From Bacteroidota bacterium (GTDB taxonomy: Bacteria > Bacteroidota > Bacteroidia > Bacteroidales > VadinHA17), in assembly GCA_003245695.1 (NCBI GenBank), contig QKCK01000334.1:1-33305 (forward strand): DNA of 33,305 nucleotides, written 5' to 3'. Under the pieces are notes generated by a model that saw nothing but the letters and a program-made list of their open reading frames with translations, made no database searches and had not been told where the DNA came from. The position numbers were made by a program, and so were the translations under genes. This document shows positions 1 to 9,290 of this stretch, piece by piece; positions within the stretch are counted from its first letter, which is position 1; each line of letters starts with the position of its first letter.

Positions 1-542
1 GCATTTGTGTTAACCCCTGAGGCAATTATTGTTCCGGCAATATGTGTTGAATGGTTTGAGAGGGTTGATTCTATATCACGAAGAGTAACCCTGGAGCCAG
101 ATTCACCCTGGAATTCCTGATGGGATATCAGTACAGCTCCACCATCCCACAGGTTTATTTCTATGCCTTCACCTGAAAGAGACGGGTAGCCATTGTTGTT
201 GTTCCAAAGCTGGTCGGCGGAGATTAGTGCAGCCGCATTTATATTATCAGTAGCATAGTAAACCGGCTTGTTTTTTCTTCCTAATCGCTGGAGGGCTACT
301 GCCCCTCCATTTTTCTCAAAATATGATACTGGCAGGCTTAAAACTTCCGCCAGGGAATCTGCTTTTCTTTTTTCTGCCTTGTATATTGCACTTTTCTGAG
401 ATGCAAAACGGAGAAGGGCACCTTGATCTGTTTTGAGTTTAGACCCAGGCTGCTGCCCTGACAGAGCTTCAATGGAGACTGACAGGAGCAACACAAGGAG
501 AAGCCCGCTTCGTATCGTATACATCAGAAGCCTGATAGACAT
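1..542 (-). CDS. S8 subtilisin-family serine protease, N-terminal part (truncated by the window edge)
   Basis: My reverse-strand translation from 542: MSIRLLMYTIRSGLLLVLLLSVSIEALSGQQPGSKLK...GEGIEINLWDGGAVLISHQEFQGESGSRVTLRDIESTLSNHSTHIAGTIIASGVNTNA. It has a signal peptide, an Asp-box-like 'NLWDGG' and a His-box 'HSTHIAGTI' (cf. HGTHVAGT). Open at base 1; absent from the ORF track because it has no stop in the window. Confidence 0.8.
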   Translation of the reverse strand, partial: MSIRLLMYTIRSGLLLVLLLSVSIEALSGQQPGSKLKTDQGALLRFASQKSAIYKAEKRKADSLAEVLSLPVSYFEKNGGAVALQRLGRKNKPVYYATDNINAAALISADQLWNNNNGYPSLSGEGIEINLWDGGAVLISHQEFQGESGSRVTLRDIESTLSNHSTHIAGTIIASGVNTN

Positions 543-640
543 GCTCACATCGTTTATAATTGAACCAACTGCCCCGGTAGAGGCAGTTGGGTTCATATAA
601 AACAGATCTTATAAGAGATACGTGTTATTGTTCATTTTAA

Positions 641-1777
641 TTATTCCGGTACAACAGGAATGAATTCAATATTGGTATTTCCATGGACAAACTCAAGTAC
701 CTGGACGGCATCATCAGCTGCGCCGGCAAATCCGGCAACCTGTAACAGCGGGGCGCCTTCCCATCTGTACATAAATAGTCCCCGGTCTTCCATTGCCTGC
801 CAGACCGATACTATCTCTTCATCCCAAGTTCCGTCACTATTTAACGTGATGATTTTCAGGAACCTGGTTTTATATATGTCCCTTGAATATTGGAACATCG
901 AATGGCAATCGCAGTCGCCGAAATTAAAATAGTAAAAGTTGTTATTATCAAAATCGTATTCATGTTCATTGAGTATCGGGCTGCAACCCAGACAGTCCAG
1001 GAAACGGTTTATATATACCACCTCGTCTATGTTTATAGTCCCTGTTTTGTCTGAACCAGCGGCAAAGCATGAAGCGGCAAGAGTATAAGGGTCAATATCT
1101 GTATCAGTAAGCTTTGTTAGCTGGCCTGCAAATCCATAATTCATTATTTCCTGGTATAATGCCATGTTTTCGCGGGGTGAATCAATAGTTTTGGTAATGA
1201 TAAGAGTGCCATATGTTTCGGAATCCACATTTGTGTCTGTGTTCCATATAGAAAGTCTGCCACAGAAATCCAGGGAGAACTTTTCTCCAGCATTAATAAC
1301 TTTCAATGCTTCACCCAAAGCCTGATCAAGTACAGACTGGGGTGACCGAACAATATTTAAGCGTCCAAAGTCTACAGGTTGGGCAAGCAAAAGTGATTCA
1401 GGTGTCAGCTCTCCTTCTGCGTCAAGGTCAAGTGGTTCGCCATCAACGCCAACAGGTTGTACAACCCAGATAATCTCACCGGTTGGAACACCTTCCTCAT
1501 CTACCACATCAATCGGAAGCATAATAGGAACCCCGTCAGGATCCCTCAACAGAACATATAGATCTCCATATTCCCCGGCACTGCCTCCGGTGGTACCACC
1601 CTCATCCTTGTTGTTGTGGTCATTCTCATCTGTATTTCCACCAGCCCAGGCAGGGCGGTCAGAATCAGGATCAGGTTCACCTATGCCTCCCCCAGTCATT
1701 CCGTACTTGTCGCATTGAGTCATGAGCCCCATTACGAAAAGCAATCCCACAAAAGAATAAAGCCTTCTTGTTTTCAT
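641..1777 (-). CDS. Putative secreted lipoprotein of unknown function, acidic/Gly-rich N-terminus
   Basis: 378-aa ORF; signal peptide with lipobox-like '...GLMTQC'; acidic linker PDPDSDRPAWAGGNTDENDHNNKDEGG; C-terminal cysteine cluster (CLGC ... CDCHS). Confidence 0.7.
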   Translation of the reverse strand: MKTRRLYSFVGLLFVMGLMTQCDKYGMTGGGIGEPDPDSDRPAWAGGNTDENDHNNKDEGGTTGGSAGEYGDLYVLLRDPDGVPIMLPIDVVDEEGVPTGEIIWVVQPVGVDGEPLDLDAEGELTPESLLLAQPVDFGRLNIVRSPQSVLDQALGEALKVINAGEKFSLDFCGRLSIWNTDTNVDSETYGTLIITKTIDSPRENMALYQEIMNYGFAGQLTKLTDTDIDPYTLAASCFAAGSDKTGTINIDEVVYINRFLDCLGCSPILNEHEYDFDNNNFYYFNFGDCDCHSMFQYSRDIYKTRFLKIITLNSDGTWDEEIVSVWQAMEDRGLFMYRWEGAPLLQVAGFAGAADDAVQVLEFVHGNTNIEFIPVVPE

Positions 1778-2084
1778 AATCTAATTTGTTTGGTTAGTAT
1801 TTGGACTTTCGTTTGGATGTTATAGAAGGATATCAATTGTTGCTACTTCACTAGTTCCGGGCGGATGCGAAATAATCACGGGAAAAATACAACTATATAC
1901 AAATGAAGGCAATAATAGATCTGATGTCAATACTATTTCTGTCTGAAAACAGCTAATCTCATAGTTGGTCTGTTTGTAATTCTGGTTTAGACCTTAATCA
2001 TAAAAGACTTATAGAATTGCATAAATAGTGATAGTCGTATCAACTATTTAGGTAGACGAAAAAAAGAAAGGCGTTTTGGATATC

Positions 2085-2771
2085 CTAGATATGAGAGGGA
2101 CACCCGTGGCAAAATCCGTCGGAATCATAGTTCATAAGCCTGGCTCTGCAGGCATATCTGACCATCCCGAAAAGATTATTTACCCCAAATTTTCCTAAAA
2201 TGTTTTTTCTATGGGTTTTGACAGTGTTCTCACTTAGTCTCAACTCTTTTGCTATTTGTGTATTGGTGTTGCCTGCCACGAGCAGGGAGAGTACTTCTGT
2301 TTCGCGCTGTGTAAGAGCTACCTCGGGTTTTTTGCTGGAATAGACACTTGCTGACAGAATTGACTTAGTAATCTCTGAACAGAAGTAATTTTTGTCATTT
2401 ACCATATTTGTAAGTGCGGCAAACAAATCGGTCTTTGAGCAGCATTCTTTTAAAATATATGCATCTATTCCACTTTTTATGAGTTTGCTGCTCAAATTAG
2501 GGCTTGGTTGAAGAGATATGATCATAACACGAATCTGGGGAAATTGTCTCTTAAGATTGATTATGAGATCAATGTTTCTGCAGTTGGGCAGTATCAGTTC
2601 AATAATAATAATATCAACTGAATTTCTTGATTTAAGGTAATTTTCCAGATAAATTATCGGTACCAGTCCCTGAATGACAAAATCCCTGGAGTTTTCCAGT
2701 AATGAGCCCAATCCTTCTGAACATAAAGTCTGAGTATATGCGATAACAATCTGATGTTTGTTATTTGTCAT
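2085..2771 (-). CDS. LuxR/NarL-type DNA-binding regulator with degenerate receiver domain
   Basis: C-terminal LuxR HTH (LTQRETEVLSLLVAGNTNTQIAKELRLSENTVKTHRKNILGKFGVNN); N-terminal REC-like fold without the canonical acidic residues. Confidence 0.85.
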   Translation of the reverse strand: MTNNKHQIVIAYTQTLCSEGLGSLLENSRDFVIQGLVPIIYLENYLKSRNSVDIIIIELILPNCRNIDLIINLKRQFPQIRVMIISLQPSPNLSSKLIKSGIDAYILKECCSKTDLFAALTNMVNDKNYFCSEITKSILSASVYSSKKPEVALTQRETEVLSLLVAGNTNTQIAKELRLSENTVKTHRKNILGKFGVNNLFGMVRYACRARLMNYDSDGFCHGCPSHI

Positions 2772-3100
2772 ACCAACTAAATATGTGATAAGTTACAAAA
2801 TTTTAATAATGAGGCATCTGTTAATTAAAAAAATAGCATTATGGTAATCTAATATTTAGCGGGTAGGATACTGCTGGGAAATGTGAATTTATTTTCGGGA
2901 TAAAGCATGGAAGAAGCCGAACTTTCTGAGTTTACATAAACAGGGATGGGATTTCTGACAGTCAATAAGGGCAGATAGGTATAATTCACCTCATCAGGGA
3001 AATTCAATATGTTGAAAATTAATAATATTTGCTATATGTTTATTGGTCTTATAAAAGTATATTTACAGCCCGGATGTAGAACAAAATATCAAGAGAACAG

Positions 3101-5047
3101 ATGGTGGTGGCTGAATTGATTCAATTTTTAAAAGAAAGAAATATAGAGCTTCCGGGAACTGCCCGTGAGATACTTAGTGATAACCAGGATATTACCATTT
3201 ACAATACAGTAGCAGCTATTTCACAGGATGCTGTGGGTGGTGAATGTTCGTTTGTCTATGAGGTAAAATATGATATACCGGGCAAAGGTGAGTACACTGA
3301 AGCAATAGTTCACAGGGTTGCAAATGGTGTTTCTGCGAATTTCACAGAGCCATATATGCGTAGGAGGGATCCTGATACTATGGTTATTGCTGATAAAATG
3401 CCGGGAGACAAATCCAGATTCAGTGACAGGTTTGGGTATGACTTTTCCATACTTAAGGAAGAGACAATTCAGTGGTTAAAACAACAGCCGCTGGCAGTGT
3501 TTTTCTATTTTGCCGGAAGAAACGATATTGGAGTAACAGGGGTAGCAATAGCTCCTGCAAATGCCGGATTTTTCTCAATGGGTCTTGCAATGCTGCAAAA
3601 GATAGTGCCTGTTGACTCCCTGGTCCCAGGCAGGATTATTGAGTCGGCTATATATGTGGCACCTACATTCCGCCATACTCATTTTAACGGGAAACAGATA
3701 GTGGTACATGACAGGTCTGATAGCTTTCATGAAGTATACTCATATAACCTTTATCCGGGGCCAAGTGCCAAAAAGGGTCTTTATGGTGCTTTGCTCAATA
3801 AAGGTGAGAAGGAAGGGTGGATCACTGCACATTGCTCAACGGTGCAGGTCATTAGTCCATATGATAATGTGACAACATTCATGCACGAAGGAGCAAGTGG
3901 CGGTGGAAAGAGTGAGATGCTTCAGCATATTGTCAGGGAGCCAAACGGACAGGTTGTTGTAGGGGAGAATATTTTTTCGGGTGAGAAAAGACCTATTAAT
4001 CTGCCGTTATCCTGTTCATTTCATTCAGTGACTGATGATATGGCATTATGTCATCCGTCAATACAGAAAGTTAGTGGTAAACTCTCTCTTCTTGATGCTG
4101 AAAATGCCTGGTTTATACGAGTGGATGGCATTAACGAATATGGTGATGACCCGTTTCTTGAGAAAAACACTATTAAGCCAAAGCAACCCCTGCTCTTCTT
4201 CAATATTAATTCGAATCCGGGTTGTACTGCCCTGATATGGGAACATATTGAGGATGCTCCTGGGGTAAGATGCCCAAATCCACGGGTGATATTACCGCGT
4301 GATATTGTACCGGGAGTGGTCAATAAGCCTGTCACTGTTGACGTAAGAAGCTTTGGCGTCAGAACACCTCCCTGTTCAAGAGAGAACCCCAGTTATGGGA
4401 TAATTGGACTTTTTCATATTCTGCCTCCGGCACTCGCATGGTTGTGGCGACTTGTATCGCCCCGTGGATATGCTAATCCAAGTATTATTGGAGGCGAAGG
4501 GATGGGCTCTGAAGGTGTGGGCTCTTATTGGCCATTCGCCACCGGAAAGATGGTTACCCATGCTAATCTGCTGCTTGAACAGATAATTAACACCCCGAGA
4601 ATGAGATATACACTCGTTCCAAATCAGCATATAGGTGTATGGAAGGTGGGGTTTAAACCACAACTCCTGATGAGAGAGTATCTTACACGAAGAGGTAATG
4701 CAAAGTTCAGACCAGATCAGTATCAGGAAGCCAGATGTCCTCTTTTAGGCTATGAGTTCCAGTATGTAACAATAGAAGGAGCCAAGATCCCAACACGATT
4801 CCTCCAGGTTTACAGACAGACTGAGGTGGGTACGGATGGATATGACGCGGGTGCAGATATTCTATACGACTTTTTCAGAAAAGAGCTGGTAAAATATCTC
4901 TCTCCTGAGCTCTCCTCAACAGGTAAAAAGGTAATAGATGCCTGCCTTTCAGAAGCAACAGTAGAGGATTATAATTCAATAATACCAATGAATTATCAAT
5001 ACTCTTTTCTTACAAATAAGGATCTGGAACAGGGCATTTCTGAATAA
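3101..5047 (+). CDS. DUF4914-like protein, putative P-loop (PEPCK-like) kinase-fold protein
   Basis: 648-aa ORF; Walker-A-like HEGASGGGKSEMLQ; overall pattern resembles the DUF4914 family from memory (no search run). Confidence 0.6.
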   Translation: MVVAELIQFLKERNIELPGTAREILSDNQDITIYNTVAAISQDAVGGECSFVYEVKYDIPGKGEYTEAIVHRVANGVSANFTEPYMRRRDPDTMVIADKMPGDKSRFSDRFGYDFSILKEETIQWLKQQPLAVFFYFAGRNDIGVTGVAIAPANAGFFSMGLAMLQKIVPVDSLVPGRIIESAIYVAPTFRHTHFNGKQIVVHDRSDSFHEVYSYNLYPGPSAKKGLYGALLNKGEKEGWITAHCSTVQVISPYDNVTTFMHEGASGGGKSEMLQHIVREPNGQVVVGENIFSGEKRPINLPLSCSFHSVTDDMALCHPSIQKVSGKLSLLDAENAWFIRVDGINEYGDDPFLEKNTIKPKQPLLFFNINSNPGCTALIWEHIEDAPGVRCPNPRVILPRDIVPGVVNKPVTVDVRSFGVRTPPCSRENPSYGIIGLFHILPPALAWLWRLVSPRGYANPSIIGGEGMGSEGVGSYWPFATGKMVTHANLLLEQIINTPRMRYTLVPNQHIGVWKVGFKPQLLMREYLTRRGNAKFRPDQYQEARCPLLGYEFQYVTIEGAKIPTRFLQVYRQTEVGTDGYDAGADILYDFFRKELVKYLSPELSSTGKKVIDACLSEATVEDYNSIIPMNYQYSFLTNKDLEQGISE

Positions 5048-5062
5048 AATCCGTTTTAAATA

Positions 5063-6700
5063 TTATTCATTACCATTATCGGTATTGACATACTTGCGGA
5101 TGATGTCAAAAAGCTCGTTCTTTCTGATAGGTTTAAGCAGGTATCCGTCGAAACCCTCCTGCTTTATGCGCGTCAGGTCCTCTGGCAGGGCATAGGCTGT
5201 CTGCGCTACAACCGGAAGGTCAGAGTTTATCTCCCTTATCTTCATCAGAGCCTCATAGCCATTCATTACCGGCATTTTGATGTCCATGAGTACCAGTTTT
5301 ATGTTTTTGTTTTTATTGCAGTAATCAACAGCCTCTTTGCCGTTACAGGCTCTGATAAGATTGTAGTTGTTCGGGCCGACAAGCTTTTCTATGTATAGAT
5401 AATTGTAAAAATCATCCTCAGCAATAAGAATAACCTCGTTTTCGCCTTTTACTACATTAGTGTCAGACTCTTTAGTCTGGCTAATGTACTGTTTCATGGG
5501 CTTCTGAAATGTTATTGTGAAGGTGAAGACCGATCCCTTTCCAGGAGCAGAGGCAACCGCTATGGAGCCCCCCAGTAATTCAACATATGCCTTCGAAATA
5601 GCCAGACCCAGACCTGATCCTCCCTTTTTTATGGTCAGATCACTGTCAGCCTGTCTGAACCGTTCAAAAATAATCTTCTGATACTTGCTGTCAATGCCAG
5701 CTCCTGTATCAGTCACAGTGAACTTAAGTGTGTTATCGCCAATCAACTCGTAACCGAATGTGATATGCCCTGTATCAGTAAATTTTATGGCATTGTTTAA
5801 AAGATTAACCAGGATCTGCTTTAATTTCACCTCATCTGTTATGATGCTTTCTACCGGAGGATGATCATGTCTGAGAAGCCTTATGTCAAGGCTCTTCTCC
5901 TTCGGAATTGTAATGCGGAGAGAATTGTATACATCTTCTAAAAGGTGATTGAGATTTGTGACTGAGGCATGCATAACAGCCTGCCCGGCTTCAATCCTTG
6001 ATATCTCAATGATGTCATTTATTATAGAAAGAAGATGTTCCCCGCTGGTCTTTACTATATCGAAATAACCTTCTCTCTCTTCATGTGATATGTCTTGTGA
6101 CCTTAAAATCTCAGTGAATCCGAGAATCGCATTCATCGGAGTACGTATTTCATGAGAGAGATTTGCAAGAAAAAGCGATTTTAACCTGTCATTTTCTTCG
6201 GCCATTTCACGGGCGGCAATCAGCTCCTCCTCATAATGTTTTCTCTCTGTGAAGTCCCTGAGGATTGCAATTATTGCCGTTTCTCCATACCATGCTGTTT
6301 TACTCAGCGATACCTGGACAGGGATGATCATATCGCCCTCCAACGGCTTTATTTTCCACTCTATTGTTCTTGGGATGTTATTGAGAACTCCATTGAATGC
6401 TGAAGAGATATCACCTGTATTTTCACTGTCAGAGAGGATGTCATATACATTGTATTCTTTTTCATCTTTGTCGGAGGCCTTTATTAGCAGACGTGCCTGA
6501 TCATTCAGAAACAACAGTTTGCCATTAAGGTCAAGTATCAGAATACTGTCGCTTGTGCTGTTTATCAGAGTGGCAAGATAGAGCCTGGCCATTTCAAGCT
6601 CGGTTATTTTCTCCTGCAGATCCGGATAATAGCTTTTTTGAAAGGAGTTCTCTCCAAGCCCTATTATCTTCTCCCTGTATTTCCTCCAGTCTACAGTCAT
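5063..6700 (-). CDS. Soluble hybrid sensor histidine kinase (PAS-HisKA-HATPase_c-REC)
   Basis: H-box NLSHEIRTPMNAILGFTE; N-box VNLLNNAIKFTD; G-boxes DTGAGID, GGSGLGLAIS; REC domain LVLMDIKMPVMNGYEAL; no obvious transmembrane segment. Confidence 0.92.
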   Translation of the reverse strand: MTVDWRKYREKIIGLGENSFQKSYYPDLQEKITELEMARLYLATLINSTSDSILILDLNGKLLFLNDQARLLIKASDKDEKEYNVYDILSDSENTGDISSAFNGVLNNIPRTIEWKIKPLEGDMIIPVQVSLSKTAWYGETAIIAILRDFTERKHYEEELIAAREMAEENDRLKSLFLANLSHEIRTPMNAILGFTEILRSQDISHEEREGYFDIVKTSGEHLLSIINDIIEISRIEAGQAVMHASVTNLNHLLEDVYNSLRITIPKEKSLDIRLLRHDHPPVESIITDEVKLKQILVNLLNNAIKFTDTGHITFGYELIGDNTLKFTVTDTGAGIDSKYQKIIFERFRQADSDLTIKKGGSGLGLAISKAYVELLGGSIAVASAPGKGSVFTFTITFQKPMKQYISQTKESDTNVVKGENEVILIAEDDFYNYLYIEKLVGPNNYNLIRACNGKEAVDYCNKNKNIKLVLMDIKMPVMNGYEALMKIREINSDLPVVAQTAYALPEDLTRIKQEGFDGYLLKPIRKNELFDIIRKYVNTDNGNE

Positions 6701-6703
6701 GCT

Positions 6704-7870
6704 TTATAATGCCTCGCTAAGTATTATCTCAAAGTCTTTCTGAGACGGGGTCCTGGGATTTGTTGCATTACAGGGGTCTCCTAATGCCTTTGATGCCAGG
6801 GTAGGTATTATTTCAGAAGTAATCCCTTTTGATGTCAGGGTTGATGTTATACCCATTCTATGCGTAAAGTCAAACATATATTGTGTGAGACTCTCTTTTA
6901 TCTCTGTCTGACTCTTTCCATTTGTTTCAATACCAAGGGTACTTGCAATGTTAGTGTATTCGTCAGGTGCAGCGTAGAAATTATAACCGATGACATGTGG
7001 GAGAAGTATTGCATTACATTCCCCGTGAGGCAGATCAAGATAACCTCCCAGACTATGGGCCAGTGAATGAACACATCCAAGGCTGGCATTGGAAAAGGCT
7101 AACCCGGCATACAGGCTTGCCAGCATAATTTTGCCCCTGGCTTCCAGGTCGTCAGGGGTGGTGATAGTATCATAGAGATTGTCGTTAATCAGGCGTATTG
7201 CCTCAAGTGCAAAAAGATCTGTGAAGTTTGAACTTGCATTCGAAACATATGCTTCAAATGCATGGGATAAGGCATCTATCCCTGTACACGCTGTCAGAAA
7301 ACTGTCCATGGTGGTGAGTACATAGGGATCTATCAGGGCAATGTCAGGGACTATTGACTTGCTGATGATAGCCATCTTATATCGTTCACTTATCTTATTG
7401 ATTATCGCAAACTGAGATACATCAGCTGAAGAGCCGCTGGTTGTGGGGATACAAACCATCGGTGGGAGCGGGCGTCTTATCATATCCACACCCTCAAATC
7501 TGGTAATGTCATCCCTGTTTGTTGCTACTATCCCAATACCCTTGGCACAGTCAATGACACTGCCTCCACCTACTGCCAGTAACAGGTTACAGGCATGGTT
7601 ATTAAAATGAGCTGCACCCTCCATAACCTCCTTGTCTCTGGGGTTGGGCGTGACAGAAGAAAAAACAGTGTATTCTATGCCTTTTAAATTCAGGTCATCT
7701 GCAATCTCACTGAACCATGATTGCTTCATCACTATCGGATCAGTCACAAGACACACTTTTATGCCTCCCAGTTTTCTGCAATAATCACTGGCAAGGGCTC
7801 TTGCCCCATCCCCAAAGATATATTCAGGGGCAACAAATTTTCTCAACTCCAGCTTAACCTTCTCCTTCAT
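6704..7870 (-). CDS. Iron-containing (group III) alcohol dehydrogenase
   Basis: 388-aa ORF; GGGSVIDCAKGIG nucleotide-binding motif, metal-site region HSLAHSLGGYLDLPHGECNAILLPHVIGYN. Confidence 0.9.
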   Translation of the reverse strand: MKEKVKLELRKFVAPEYIFGDGARALASDYCRKLGGIKVCLVTDPIVMKQSWFSEIADDLNLKGIEYTVFSSVTPNPRDKEVMEGAAHFNNHACNLLLAVGGGSVIDCAKGIGIVATNRDDITRFEGVDMIRRPLPPMVCIPTTSGSSADVSQFAIINKISERYKMAIISKSIVPDIALIDPYVLTTMDSFLTACTGIDALSHAFEAYVSNASSNFTDLFALEAIRLINDNLYDTITTPDDLEARGKIMLASLYAGLAFSNASLGCVHSLAHSLGGYLDLPHGECNAILLPHVIGYNFYAAPDEYTNIASTLGIETNGKSQTEIKESLTQYMFDFTHRMGITSTLTSKGITSEIIPTLASKALGDPCNATNPRTPSQKDFEIILSEAL

Positions 7871-7991
7871 ACCCTCAATTTGAAGTTCAACAGAAAAATC
7901 TCAACTAATAAAAGGATTTCAATGCAATTACCTGAAAAAGAAAAAATAAAGAGTATTTAAACATTGCATCTAAACAAAGTTATGAAAAAAA

Positions 7992-9275
7992 TTATGACTG
8001 TTTCATTTTATCCCACAATCGTTTTGCATGTTTTTTTGATTCTGAAGTAATTTCATTTTCATCCACTCTTGTTATTTGTCGATCCTTTACAATGATCCTT
8101 CCACGGGATATAACATGCCTCACATTGTTTGAGGTCAGACCAAAGATGAAGTGACCTGAAAAATTATCCTTGTTGAATTCAGTAGGAGAAGAATAATCAA
8201 GAACAACCAGATTATTGTCACTGTCCCCTGTGTAATTGTTTTCAGCAAGGTAGTTGTGTATATTTCTGAATCGTTGGTAGGCTGAAAGGTAGTTTATGTT
8301 GTCATGTCTCTGCCCGCTGAAAAAGGCAGCTTTAGTGCTCTGTAACATATCACTGTGCATTCCGTCAGTGCCCAGCATTATCTTGTCTCCCAAACCAGTG
8401 CCGTTAAAGTAGCCTACATTATTGTTCATATTGCTTTCGCAATTCTCTGCCACCCAGCACGGTGAATGCCTGATGATGTTTCTTTCATTTTCATCAAGAT
8501 GAAGGCAATGGGCAAGTATGGTCTTTGATGAAGCAAGGGCTCCTGCTTCATTAAGGCGCTCTATCACTCTTTTGCCATGGTCGCGGAGGCATAACTCCTG
8601 ATCAATATTGTCTTCAGCAACATGAATGTGAATCCCGCTGTTAAAGCGGTTCATAATCTCAACAGCCCTCGCAAGAGTGTTGTTGCCAATGGTGAAGGAG
8701 GCATGTAGCCCTACCAGTCCCTGATGGCTCTGAAGATATGATTCAGTCTCCTTTAAGCCTCTCTCAGTTATCTCAACTCCATCGCGGTCAGACACCTCAT
8801 AACAAAGCAGGTGTGAAATACCCACCCTCTCAAACGCCTCTTCTATTATCTCAAGAGAGGTACTGACTGCATTTGGTGACGCATGATGATCAATAACGAA
8901 AGTAGCCCCTGCTTTTGCACACTCCATTGCTGCTACCAGCGCGCTTGACTCTATCATCTTTTCATCAAGGCATTTGTCAAGGGTCCACCATATATACTGC
9001 AGTATCTCAAGGAAATTCCGTGGATTCTTTTTTGGCGCACCCATCCCTCTTGATAAAGCTGAGTAGATGTGATGGTGTCCGACTCCAAATGACTTTGTTA
9101 CATACATGCCTGTGCAGTCAATTACCTCTGGACGGAGATCAGTAATAACACTGTTCAGGTTGTCATCTTCAATAAAGCTGAGCGCTTCATCTTCTTGATC
9201 GGTAAGAATGTTGCAACATTTAAAGTCAAGAGTCATCCAGTTGATATATGTTGCATTCTTAAGAATAACTGCCAT
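7992..9275 (-). CDS. ssnA: SsnA-like putative aminohydrolase/chlorohydrolase
   Basis: 427-aa amidohydrolase; GVGHHHIYSALSRGM, HIHVAEDN, LAHCLHL, GTDGMHSDM motifs; order SsnA next to an XdhD-like protein matches the E. coli purine/selenium locus. Confidence 0.85.
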   Translation of the reverse strand: MAVILKNATYINWMTLDFKCCNILTDQEDEALSFIEDDNLNSVITDLRPEVIDCTGMYVTKSFGVGHHHIYSALSRGMGAPKKNPRNFLEILQYIWWTLDKCLDEKMIESSALVAAMECAKAGATFVIDHHASPNAVSTSLEIIEEAFERVGISHLLCYEVSDRDGVEITERGLKETESYLQSHQGLVGLHASFTIGNNTLARAVEIMNRFNSGIHIHVAEDNIDQELCLRDHGKRVIERLNEAGALASSKTILAHCLHLDENERNIIRHSPCWVAENCESNMNNNVGYFNGTGLGDKIMLGTDGMHSDMLQSTKAAFFSGQRHDNINYLSAYQRFRNIHNYLAENNYTGDSDNNLVVLDYSSPTEFNKDNFSGHFIFGLTSNNVRHVISRGRIIVKDRQITRVDENEITSESKKHAKRLWDKMKQS

Positions 9276-9290
9276 GGTTCATTTTTTAGA

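Noticed and set aside
660-932. Numerous small antisense/out-of-frame ORFs in the track (e.g. 660-932 +, 4051-4335 -, 9970-10350 +, 17081-17800 +, 32896-33180 -)
   Set aside because: They lie wholly opposite or within strong conserved CDSs, have low-complexity or unfamiliar translations and no start-site or domain support; shadow ORFs.
7922-7970. Inverted ATGCAAT/ATTGCAT pair in the ssnA-ADH gap as a terminator or operator
   Set aside because: Only 7 bp with a spacer of more than 30 nt in AT-rich DNA; expected by chance, no supporting T-tract.
7975-7982. TAACTTTG-like -7 box on minus strand upstream of the Fe-ADH
   Set aside because: Matches TAnnTTTG but no properly spaced TTG and lies over 100 bp from the start codon; too weak to list.
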